Shown here in pieces: positions 8,014 through 15,357 of a DNA stretch of 18,916 nt. Position 1 is the stretch's first letter. Each line of letters begins with the position of its first letter. Source of the DNA: an uncultured Lachnospiraceae bacterium (lineage in GTDB: Bacteria; Bacillota; Clostridia; Lachnospirales; Lachnospiraceae); contig CADCQV010000108.1 in the NCBI GenBank assembly GCA_902803625.1, positions 1 through 18,916 on the forward strand, in the 5' to 3' direction. A model generated the notes under the pieces. The model searched no databases. It saw nothing but the letters and a program-made list of their open reading frames with translations, and was not told the DNA's origin. The position numbers and the translations under genes are program-made.

Positions 8014-9579
8014 ATGAGAAGAAGAAGAAAAAGGGAGCAACAATATATATTACTTACCGTAAGTCTGGGATTCCTGATTTTACTGTTGATAGCGTACTTT
8101 GCAGGAACCTTTTATTTTATGGGGAGATTCCTTCCGAACACGACCTTTAATGACAAAGAGGTTGCAAGGATGACCGAGGAAGAGACAGAGGAGGTATTTG
8201 CTGAGGACGCTATGGGATATACCCTGACCGTCAGGGGAAGGGAAGGAACCGGCGGAAAGATAAAGGCTTCGGACATCAGCTTAAAGCCCGTTTTTAACGG
8301 TGCGATAGGAAAACTTATTGAAGAACAGAATCCTTTCAGCTGGCCGCTTTCATTTTTCAGGAATCCGAAGCTGAACAGCAAGAACCTTATCGAATATGAC
8401 GAAAACCGTCTGGATGCCAATATTTCCGCTCTGGGTATCTATGATAATCAGAGAGAGCCGGTGGATGCGTATCTCAGCGAATACGACAGCGAAAGCGGAT
8501 ATTCGGTCATTCCGGAGGATCCGGGAACGGCTCTCCTGAAGAATAAGGTAAATGAAGCAGTAAAAAAGGCCGTGGAGCTATTGAAGGATGAAGTTGTCCT
8601 GGAAGATGAGGGCTGTTATAAGGCACCGGAGGTTTTTTCGGATGATCCGGAGCTCAATGAACTGAGGGACAATCTGAACAGCTTTGTCAATGTGAAGCTC
8701 ACCATAGACTATGGGGATAACTCGGAGGTCGTAGACGGGAAGCTTATAGGACAGTGGATCTCAGTGGACGGGACAAAGGTTACCCTGGATGAAACGAAGG
8801 TAAAGGAATATGTGGATTCCCTTGCGAAAGCCCACGATACCTTTGGGATAGGAAGGGAATTTCGGACCCATTCGGGTGAGACCATTACCGTAAGGGGCGG
8901 CAACTACGGCTGGTGGACCGACAGACCGAATACCACCACGGCTCTGACGGAAGCGATCTATAAGGGTGAGAGCGGCGAATTTAAGCCTGTGTACTTTGCA
9001 GAGGCGGTCAAGCATGGTGACAGCGATATCGGAAGCGACTATGTGGAAATAGATCTGGACGACCAGCATGTCTATGTCTATAAGGACAATAAGCTTATGG
9101 TCGACAGCTCCTGCGTATCCGGAAAGGTATCCGCGGGGAATTATACTCCTGACGGGACCTATGCCATAACCTATAAGGAAAAAGATGCTACCCTGGTGGG
9201 AGAGACCTATTCCTCTCCGGTAAGCTACTGGATGCCATTTAACGGCAATATCGGGATGCATGATGCTTCCTGGCGGAGCAGCTTCGGCGGAGATATCTAC
9301 ATAACCGGAGGATCCCACGGATGCGTTAATCTGCCGAAGAAAAAGGCCGCAGAGATCTTTGACAACGTGGAGAAGGGAGAACCTGTCATTGTTTACGGCG
9401 GAAAGCAGGAGGTTCCCCAGCAGGAGAATTCCGATGTTACGCAGCTGACAGAGGAACAGCAGCAGGCTCTTCTTCAGCTGATACTTCAGCAGCAGGCAGA
9501 GGCCATGGACGGACAGATAAACGAGGGCATACAGCAGGCCGTGCCTCCGGCGGAGGGGCAGCCCCAGGAAGGGCAGTAG
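8014..9579 (+). CDS. Membrane-anchored L,D-transpeptidase (YkuD domain)
   Basis: A 521-residue wall-crosslinking enzyme. Basic MRRRRKREQ is followed by one helix (about 11-36), so the rest faces outside. Residues about 45-300 look like the peptidoglycan-binding (PG_binding_4-type) repeats usually found ahead of clostridial YkuD domains. The catalytic domain spans about 343-463: YVEIDLDDQHVYVYKDNKLM opens it, H416 lies in IGMHDASW, and SHGCVNL (434-440) holds the nucleophile C437 with H435 and G436. These enzymes form 3-3 meso-DAP (or other diamino acid) crosslinks and resist many beta-lactams. The tail from about 465 is Gln/Glu-rich (LTEEQQQALLQLILQQQ) and probably disordered or helical. It follows the GT-C gene by 7 bp, which supports an envelope role for the whole cassette. 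Confidence 0.92.
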   Translation: MRRRRKREQQYILLTVSLGFLILLLIAYFAGTFYFMGRFLPNTTFNDKEVARMTEEETEEVFAEDAMGYTLTVRGREGTGGKIKASDISLKPVFNGAIGKLIEEQNPFSWPLSFFRNPKLNSKNLIEYDENRLDANISALGIYDNQREPVDAYLSEYDSESGYSVIPEDPGTALLKNKVNEAVKKAVELLKDEVVLEDEGCYKAPEVFSDDPELNELRDNLNSFVNVKLTIDYGDNSEVVDGKLIGQWISVDGTKVTLDETKVKEYVDSLAKAHDTFGIGREFRTHSGETITVRGGNYGWWTDRPNTTTALTEAIYKGESGEFKPVYFAEAVKHGDSDIGSDYVEIDLDDQHVYVYKDNKLMVDSSCVSGKVSAGNYTPDGTYAITYKEKDATLVGETYSSPVSYWMPFNGNIGMHDASWRSSFGGDIYITGGSHGCVNLPKKKAAEIFDNVEKGEPVIVYGGKQEVPQQENSDVTQLTEEQQQALLQLILQQQAEAMDGQINEGIQQAVPPAEGQPQEGQ

Positions 9580-9589
9580 GACACTCCCC

Positions 9590-10702
9590 ATGTTTAACGA
9601 GCTCATCAAATACTCGGAATCCGATATGTATCCCTTCCATATGCCCGGACATAAAAGAAGGTTTAAGGGCTTTGATCCGTACAGGATAGACATTACGGAG
9701 ATAGACGGCTTTGACGATCTCCATAAGAGCGAGGGGCTTATCCACAGCCTGAACCGGAATCTTTGTGATTATTTCGGCGGTGATGAGGTCAGACTCCTTA
9801 TTAACGGTTCCACATCCGGGGTAATGGCCGCGATCTCAGCCTGTACAGAGCCCGGGGAGAAGCTTTTACTCTGCAGCAACTGTCATGTAAGTGCCGTAAA
9901 TGCTCTGGAGCTTAAGAATATAGAGGCGGTTTTTATTGAACCCGAGGAGATAGAGGGAAGCGGACTAAAGGGCGGCATTGATCCCGAAAAGGTAAGAGAG
10001 GCTATTGATGCCGATAAGGGGATAAAAGCGGTTTTTATCACGTCTCCGACCTATGAGGGTTTTTTGTCCGATGTAAGGACCATAGCAGCTGTTTGTCATG
10101 AAAAGAATATTCCGCTTATCACAGACAGTGCCCATGGAGCACATGGCGGGCTTTACAGGCCGTTTTCCGATGATTTCAATTTTGAAAATGCATCCGGGAC
10201 CGGGGCGGATATCATAATAAAGAGTCTTCACAAAAATCTTCCCGCCTTTACCCAGACTGCAATCCTTACCGTAAACGGATCCCTGGTGGACAGGGAAAAG
10301 CTGTGGCATTACTATTCGGTCTTTCAGAGCACCAGCCCTTCCTATATACTTATGGCCGGAGCCGACAGGATGCTTGCATTTTTAAGGGCCGAGGGCGAGC
10401 AATATTTTGCGGCACTATATAGGGAGCTTAAGGAGCTTCGCCTTGAAGCGGAGGAAAACAGAAAAGTCGGACTGGAAGGCACAGGGCTGATCGGGAAATA
10501 CGGGATATACGGCTTCGATCCCACGAAGCTTTTATTGTCCCACCGGGATATGGATGCAGGGGCTCTCTACCGGAGACTTAGAGAGGATTTTCATCTGCAG
10601 CCGGAAAAAACAGCAGGGAAATATGTCCTGCTGATGACCTCCCTTATGGATGACAAGGAAGGCTTCAGCAGGCTGAAAAGAGCCATAAGGGAGCTTAAAT
10701 GA
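9590..10702 (+). CDS. Short Orn/Lys/Arg decarboxylase-family PLP enzyme (YaaO-like)
   Basis: A 370-residue fold-type-I PLP protein of the Orn/Lys/Arg decarboxylase group, which makes polyamines or cadaverine from basic amino acids. Visible are MPGHK (18-22), GSTSG (73-77) for phosphate contacts, TDSAHGAHGG (178-187) with D179 for the PLP nitrogen, and KSLHK (211-215) with the Schiff-base lysine K215. The order decarboxylase, kinase, yaaR, holB matches Bacillus yaaO and its neighbours. The family norm is about 470-490 residues, so this protein ends after the large domain and lacks most of the C-terminal domain (PF03711-type). No frameshift explains it, because the next gene overlaps the stop by 4 bp. 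Activity and substrate are therefore uncertain. Confidence 0.85.
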   Translation: MFNELIKYSESDMYPFHMPGHKRRFKGFDPYRIDITEIDGFDDLHKSEGLIHSLNRNLCDYFGGDEVRLLINGSTSGVMAAISACTEPGEKLLLCSNCHVSAVNALELKNIEAVFIEPEEIEGSGLKGGIDPEKVREAIDADKGIKAVFITSPTYEGFLSDVRTIAAVCHEKNIPLITDSAHGAHGGLYRPFSDDFNFENASGTGADIIIKSLHKNLPAFTQTAILTVNGSLVDREKLWHYYSVFQSTSPSYILMAGADRMLAFLRAEGEQYFAALYRELKELRLEAEENRKVGLEGTGLIGKYGIYGFDPTKLLLSHRDMDAGALYRRLREDFHLQPEKTAGKYVLLMTSLMDDKEGFSRLKRAIRELK

Positions 10703-11277
10703 ACCGTATCTTTGTTCTTATGGGTAAAAGCGCCTCCGGAAAGGACAGTATCTTCAGGAAGCTGACAAGGGAAAGCGGAGGGATTCTGAAGACCGTCATA
10801 CCCTATACCACGAGACCCTTAAGAGAGGGCGAAAGAGATGGGGTCGAATACCGCTTTTCCGATGAGGATACATTCAGGGAGCTGAAGGATAAGGGCAGGG
10901 TAATAGAGGACAGGAGCTACAATACGGTGCAGGGTCTGTGGAGATACTTCACCGTTGATGACGGGAGCTTCGAAGGAGAGAACGACATTGTCCTCATCGG
11001 AACCCTGGAAAGCTTTGTCTCAATAAGGGATTACTTCGCGGGTATCAGGTCTGTGATTCCGATATACATAGAATGTGACGACGGGGACCGGCTGATCCGG
11101 GCCGTAAAAAGGGAAAAGAAAAGGCTTATACCCGATTACAGGGAGTTATGCAGGCGTTTCCTGGCCGATGATCTCGATTTTTCGGAGGAAAGGCTTGAGG
11201 CGGCCGGTGTACGCTTAAGGATAAAGAATAATGATCTGAAGCAGTGTGTCCGGGAAATTAAGGAATTGATCGGGTGA
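10699..11277 (+). CDS. Guanylate kinase-like protein
   Basis: A 192-residue cytoplasmic P-loop kinase. The Walker A is GKSASGKDS (9-17), with Asp where Ser/Thr normally follows GK, a variant also known in some phage-type dNMP kinases. YTTRPLREGERDGVEYRF (36-53) is the GMP-binding signature of guanylate kinases, which convert GMP to GDP. The lid and C-terminal part (RLIRAVKREKKR and DYRELCRRFLADD) are diverged from housekeeping Gmk. The ATG overlaps the decarboxylase stop by 4 bp (ATGA), a sign of translational coupling. In Bacillus the equivalent slot is occupied by thymidylate kinase, so the gene may be a specialised paralogue while a canonical gmk lies elsewhere. The nucleotide substrate is inferred from the domain only. 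Confidence 0.75.
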   Translation: MNRIFVLMGKSASGKDSIFRKLTRESGGILKTVIPYTTRPLREGERDGVEYRFSDEDTFRELKDKGRVIEDRSYNTVQGLWRYFTVDDGSFEGENDIVLIGTLESFVSIRDYFAGIRSVIPIYIECDDGDRLIRAVKREKKRLIPDYRELCRRFLADDLDFSEERLEAAGVRLRIKNNDLKQCVREIKELIG

Positions 11278-11280
11278 TTT

Positions 11281-11721
11281 ATGGATATAAAAGTCAATCA
11301 AAGCAGTGCCGTTACCCAGCCTGAAGTATCGAAGCCTGCCGATCAGCCGTCGGAGGCATTTAAATTTGCTCTGATGAGCAATATAGAGGAAACCGATCTG
11401 CAGGAACGCCTCACCGGTATGATGAATGAGATCACCATGCAGGGGAGCCGGATAAAAAAGCATAAAGATATCGGGGATATGCGGAAATACCGGAGCCTTA
11501 TCAAGGGCTTTATGAATGAGATAATAAACCGTTCCCACAAATTTTCCAGGGAAAACTTTCTGGACAGAAGGGGACGGCACAGGGTGTATGGTATCATAAA
11601 GCTGATAGACGAGAATCTGGACAATCTTGCGGAGGAGCTGCTGAAGGAAGAGAGCGATAACCTCACGATATTAAATAAGATCGGAGAGATAGAGGGACTC
11701 CTCATTGATATTCTTACATGA
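11281..11721 (+). CDS. yaaR: YaaR family protein (DUF327)
   Basis: A 146-residue, highly charged, helical protein with no transmembrane segment. It matches the YaaR/DUF327 family in size and in its C-terminal half, where MRKYRSLIKGFMNEIINRSHKF, FLDRRGRHRVYGIIKLIDENL and LLKEESDNLTIL are recognisable. It sits between the nucleotide kinase and holB, exactly as in Bacillus. Function is not established in any organism I know of. The N-terminal 30 residues (Ser/Pro/Gln-rich) are probably disordered. It starts 3 bp after the kinase gene and its stop overlaps the holB start by 4 bp, so its expression is tied to replication genes. Confidence 0.88.
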   Translation: MDIKVNQSSAVTQPEVSKPADQPSEAFKFALMSNIEETDLQERLTGMMNEITMQGSRIKKHKDIGDMRKYRSLIKGFMNEIINRSHKFSRENFLDRRGRHRVYGIIKLIDENLDNLAEELLKEESDNLTILNKIGEIEGLLIDILT

Positions 11722-12713
11722 TGGGATTTCGTGATATAATCGGACAGGATGCTGTCATTTCCAGCCTGACCGGTGTTGTAAAAAGCGGAAAAGCCGCTCA
11801 TGCCTATATCTTTGACGGCGAGAAGGGGATGGGAAAGAAGACCCTGGCTTCGGTTTTTGCCATGGCTCTCCAGTGTGAGACCTCCCTTGAGGAAAGAGAG
11901 AATGCCGAACCCTGCGGACATTGTCACTCCTGTAAGTGTGCGGAAAGCGGAAGCCATCCGGACATCATTACCCTGATTCCCGAAAAGACAAGCTCTATCG
12001 GAGTTTCCGACATCAGATCCCAGGTGGTGAATGATGTGGCGATAAAGCCATACTACAGCCCGAGGAAGATCTACATCATACCGGACGCAAACCTGATGAC
12101 GGAGGAAGCGGAGAATGCCCTTCTGAAGACCCTTGAGGAGCCGCCATCCTACGCGGTGATCATTATCCTTTCGGAAAATAAGGACCGGCTTCTTCCGACG
12201 ATCGTGTCCAGGGCGGTGTGTCTACAGATGAGAGCCGTGGATAACGGTGATATACGCGCCTTTCTGGAGAGAAAGGATCCGGAAATAAAGGACACGTCAG
12301 CCGTCATTTCATTTGCCAGGGGAAATCTGGGAAAGGCTGTGCTGCTGTCCGAAAGTGAGGAGTTTAAGCTGCTCTTTGAAAAACTCCGCGGTATAGTCAC
12401 GGGAGTACGGGATATGAATGACACCGCCATCTCCCTTGCAGCTGCAGAGGCTGCCGGAAAAAAGGAAGAGAGTGATGATGTACTGAGCTTTTTCCTTCTG
12501 TGGTTCAGGGACGTGCTCTTTCTCAAGGCAGGGGGAAGCGGGGAAAAGCTGATCTTCTTTAATGAGGAAAGGGAGCTTTCAAAAGCCGCTTCATATTATT
12601 CCTTCGAACGGATAAACAAAATAATAGATGAAATAAAGACAGCGAGGTCCAGGATAAGATCCAATGTAAATCCTGAAAATACCCTGGAACTCCTGTTTAT
12701 GAACATGAGGTAG
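11718..12713 (+). CDS. holB: DNA polymerase III delta' subunit
   Basis: A 331-residue AAA+ clamp-loader subunit that, with delta and tau/gamma, loads the beta sliding clamp at the replication fork. The N-terminal domain has a P-loop-like GEKGMGKKT (34-42), degenerate as is usual for delta', and the four-cysteine zinc module C53, C66, C69, C72 (CGHCHSC). TEEAENALLKTLEEPPSYAVIIIL and LLPTIVSRAVCLQM are the conserved clamp-loader segments; the SRC motif reads SRAV here, as often in Firmicutes delta'. The remaining C-terminal part is helical, as expected for the collar domain. Start ATG 11718 overlaps the yaaR stop; ATG 11721 directly after is the alternative. It is followed by ricT after 5 bp, the same order as holB-yaaT in Bacillus. 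Confidence 0.93.
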   Translation: MMGFRDIIGQDAVISSLTGVVKSGKAAHAYIFDGEKGMGKKTLASVFAMALQCETSLEERENAEPCGHCHSCKCAESGSHPDIITLIPEKTSSIGVSDIRSQVVNDVAIKPYYSPRKIYIIPDANLMTEEAENALLKTLEEPPSYAVIIILSENKDRLLPTIVSRAVCLQMRAVDNGDIRAFLERKDPEIKDTSAVISFARGNLGKAVLLSESEEFKLLFEKLRGIVTGVRDMNDTAISLAAAEAAGKKEESDDVLSFFLLWFRDVLFLKAGGSGEKLIFFNEERELSKAASYYSFERINKIIDEIKTARSRIRSNVNPENTLELLFMNMR

Positions 12714-12718
12714 ATAAA

Positions 12719-13762
12719 GTGATAAAAATAGTCAATATAAGATTCCGCTCCGCCGGGAAGGTTTATTCTTTTGAAGCGGGGAAAACAGAGCTGAAAAAGG
12801 GCGATTACTGTGTTGTCGAAACCGTCAGGGGGAAGGAGCTCGGAAAGGTGGTCTCCGGTCCTGAGGAAAGGAATGAGGAGGATTTCAACACACCCCTAAG
12901 ATCTGTGATAAGAAAGGCGACGGAAGAGGATCTTGAAAGCGACCGGGCAAACCGGGTCAGGGAAAAGGAAGCAATAAAGATCTGCAAGGAAAAGATACAT
13001 AAGCATGGGCTGGAGATGAAGCTCATAGATGCCGAGTATACCTTCGATAACAGCAAGCTTCTTTTCTATTTCACTGCGGACGGCAGAATAGATTTCCGTG
13101 ATCTGGTGAAGGATCTGGCCGGTGTTTTCCGTACAAGGATCGAGCTCAGGCAGATAGGAGTCCGGGACGAAACGAAGATATTGGGGGGATACGGCCCCTG
13201 CGGACGGGAGCTCTGCTGTCACAGCTATTTATCGGATTTTGTTCCGGTATCCATCAAAATGGCAAAGGAACAGGATCTTTCATTAAATCCCACGAAGATC
13301 TCCGGGGTCTGCGGGCGGCTTATGTGCTGCCTGAAAAACGAAGAGGAGACATATGAGTATCTGAATAAGAAGCTGCCCGGAGTCGGGGATCTGGTAGCCG
13401 ATCCTTACGGGGAGGAGGGTACCGTTGCCGAGGTCAATGTTCTCCGCCAGCGGATAAAGGTTCTGTTTGAAACAGAGGATGAAAAAGAGATACGGGAGTA
13501 TCCGGCTGAGGAGATAACCTTCAAGGCAAAGCGCAAAAAGGGCCAGAATCAGCAGAAAAAGCAGAGGGAGGTGCCGGAGGAGCCATTACCGAAGGAGCTT
13601 CTGGAGGAAGAGCTTCCCGGGGAAAGCGCCCTTGATGAAGGGTCCGGGAATAAAGGTCCGGAGGGAAAGGAACACCGGGGCGGAAACAGAAATAATAAGA
13701 AAAACAGAAGGAACCGCAGCAAAGGGAAATCCGGGACGGGAGATGAGCGAAAGCAGTCTTAA
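12719..13762 (+). CDS. ricT: RicT (YaaT) PSP1-domain regulatory protein
   Basis: A 347-residue protein. YaaT/RicT is part of the RicA-RicF-RicT (Y-complex), which in Bacillus binds Fe-S clusters and helps RNase Y process mRNAs and Spo0A phosphorylation. The PSP1 core spans about 5-270. The key cysteines are visible: C161, C166 and C167 in GPCGRELCCHSY and C198, C203 and C204 in GVCGRLMCCLKN. A 75-residue tail from about 272 is rich in Lys, Arg, Glu, Gly and Asn and likely disordered; such tails can bind RNA or anionic surfaces. The start is GTG 12719, with GAGG inside the end of holB as ribosome-binding site. RicA and RicF are not in this window. The family call is firm; the regulatory role here is inferred. 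Confidence 0.93.
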   Translation: MIKIVNIRFRSAGKVYSFEAGKTELKKGDYCVVETVRGKELGKVVSGPEERNEEDFNTPLRSVIRKATEEDLESDRANRVREKEAIKICKEKIHKHGLEMKLIDAEYTFDNSKLLFYFTADGRIDFRDLVKDLAGVFRTRIELRQIGVRDETKILGGYGPCGRELCCHSYLSDFVPVSIKMAKEQDLSLNPTKISGVCGRLMCCLKNEEETYEYLNKKLPGVGDLVADPYGEEGTVAEVNVLRQRIKVLFETEDEKEIREYPAEEITFKAKRKKGQNQQKKQREVPEEPLPKELLEEELPGESALDEGSGNKGPEGKEHRGGNRNNKKNRRNRSKGKSGTGDERKQS

Positions 13763-14498
13763 GCAAGTAGAATTAAAGGCCGGTGAGAGGTTTGACGATC
13801 TGCAGAGGAACGGCTATGAAATAATACAGGATCCCGAACGGTTCTGCTTCGGAATGGATGCTGTACTTCTTTCGGGCTTTGCCACGGTGAAAAAGGACGG
13901 GACGCTTATTGATCTCGGTACGGGCACGGGAATTCTTCCGATTCTCCTTTCCGCAAAGACAGAGGGAAGACATTTTACGGGTCTGGAGATACAGCGGGAA
14001 AGTGCCGATATGGCCAGACGCAGCGTCATACATAACAGGCTGGAGGACAGGATCGATATTGTTGAAGGAGATATAAGGGAGGCCCGCATGCTTTTCAGCG
14101 CGGGCTCTTTTGATACCGTGGTTTCCAATCCGCCCTATATGACAAGAGGCTCGGGGATCGTAAATCCGGAGGCACCGAAGGCGATCGCGAGACACGAGAT
14201 ACTCTGCACACTGCATGATGTGATCTCGGCGGCTTCATATCTCCTGAAGCAGGGAGGAGCTCTGTTTCTGGTACACAGACCCCATCGTCTTCCGGATATT
14301 TTCGGGGAAATGAGGGAGAATAAGCTGGAGCCGAAGAGAATGAGGATGGTATATCCGGGAAAGGAAAAGGCTCCCGATATGGTTCTTCTGGAGGCAAGGA
14401 AGGGCGGAAAGGCGGAGCTAAAATGTGAAAAGCCTCTCATTATCTTCGGGGAGGACGGGAAATACACGCGCGAGATTACGGAGGTTTACGGATACTGA
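13743..14498 (+). CDS. trmN6: tRNA1(Val) adenine-37 N6-methyltransferase (YabB/TrmN6-like)
   Basis: A 251-residue SAM-dependent methyltransferase. The YabB/TrmN6 family modifies A37 of tRNA1(Val) to N6-methyladenosine. CFGMDAVLLSGF (35-46) is the family-specific N-terminal motif; IDLGTGTGILP (56-66) is the SAM-binding glycine loop, E82 in GLEIQ binds the ribose, and SNPPYM (128-133) is the N6-adenine methyltransferase NPPY catalytic motif. The ATG at 13743 lies inside the end of ricT, giving a 20-bp overlap; the GGGAG just before it is close to the start. An upstream ATG at 13632 only reads ricT sequence out of frame. Its position between ricT and rsmI is the Bacillus order; the small yazA (GIY-YIG) gene that lies between them there is absent. 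Confidence 0.9.
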   Translation: MSESSLKQVELKAGERFDDLQRNGYEIIQDPERFCFGMDAVLLSGFATVKKDGTLIDLGTGTGILPILLSAKTEGRHFTGLEIQRESADMARRSVIHNRLEDRIDIVEGDIREARMLFSAGSFDTVVSNPPYMTRGSGIVNPEAPKAIARHEILCTLHDVISAASYLLKQGGALFLVHRPHRLPDIFGEMRENKLEPKRMRMVYPGKEKAPDMVLLEARKGGKAELKCEKPLIIFGEDGKYTREITEVYGY

Positions 14499-14499
14499 A

Positions 14500-15342
14500 A
14501 TGAGCGGAACACTTTTTATATGTGCGACACCCATTGGGAATCTCGGGGATATAACGCAGAGAGTCATAGAGACATTGACACAGGTGGATCTCATTGCAGC
14601 CGAGGACACGAGGAACAGTCTGAAGCTCATAAATCATTTTGACATCCATACCCCGCTTACGAGCTATCATGAATACAATAAGTACGAAAAGGCCGGGGAG
14701 CTTGCCGATATCCTGCTGTCAGGGAAGGATGTGGCACTTATCACCGATGCGGGAACTCCGGCAATTTCGGATCCCGGTGAGGTTCTTGTCCGGAAATGTG
14801 CGGAGGAGGGGATACCGGTGACCTCTCTCCCGGGACCGAGCGCAGTGATAACTGCACTCACCCTGTCGGGATTGAGCACGGGCAGATTTTGCTTTGAGGG
14901 CTTTCTTCCAAGGGAAAACAAGCTCAGGAAAGAGAGACTTGCGGAAATAAAAGAGGAAACGCGGACAATTGTATTTTACGAGGCGCCCCATCATCTCCGG
15001 GAGACTCTAAAGGATCTGTACGACGCTCTGGGGGACCGGAGGATATCTCTCTGCAGGGAGCTGACGAAAAAGCATGAGGAGATACTCAGGATCACCCTTG
15101 GGGAGGCGGTCTCATACTATGAAGAAAAAAGCCCCCGGGGAGAATTTGTTCTCGTGACGGAAGGAAAAAGCCGGGAGGAGATCAGGCGGGAAAGGGCTGA
15201 GGAATACGCCGGAATGTCCGTAAGGGAGCACGTGGAGATGTATGAAGCCCGGGGTCACGACAGGAAAAGCGCCATGAAGCTTGCCGCCGCTGACAGGGGT
15301 GTTTCGAAAAGGGAAATCTATAATGAGCTTATTAATGAGTAG
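14500..15342 (+). CDS. rsmI: 16S rRNA (cytidine-1402 2'-O)-methyltransferase
   Basis: A 280-residue tetrapyrrole-methylase-fold enzyme that adds the 2'-O-methyl group to C1402 of 16S rRNA, next to the P-site codon. Family motifs are clear: TPIGNLGDIT (10-19), AEDTRNS (34-40), ITDAGTPAISDPGE, LPGPSAVITAL and FEGFLPR, followed by the C-terminal domain ending with the conserved KREIYNELI helix. It corresponds to yabC in Bacillus. ATG 14500 lies one base after the trmN6 stop, and GGAGG at 14480-14484 is a plausible though distant ribosome-binding site; the longer reading from 14425 overlaps trmN6 and is a shadow. The serpin gene begins 15 bp downstream, so abrB, which follows yabC in Bacillus, is not here. 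Confidence 0.95.
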   Translation: MSGTLFICATPIGNLGDITQRVIETLTQVDLIAAEDTRNSLKLINHFDIHTPLTSYHEYNKYEKAGELADILLSGKDVALITDAGTPAISDPGEVLVRKCAEEGIPVTSLPGPSAVITALTLSGLSTGRFCFEGFLPRENKLRKERLAEIKEETRTIVFYEAPHHLRETLKDLYDALGDRRISLCRELTKKHEEILRITLGEAVSYYEEKSPRGEFVLVTEGKSREEIRRERAEEYAGMSVREHVEMYEARGHDRKSAMKLAAADRGVSKREIYNELINE

Positions 15343-15357
15343 AAGGAGTGAAGAGTT

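Noticed and set aside
8761..9693. 310-codon open frame on the minus strand
   Set aside because: It is fully antisense to the L,D-transpeptidase and the start of the decarboxylase, both of which have clear motifs; its translation shows no family features and no ribosome-binding site stands out.
9590..10702. Decarboxylase shortened by a frameshift
   Set aside because: No C-terminal domain sequence appears in another frame; the following bases encode the kinase, whose ATG overlaps the stop, so the short form is natural.
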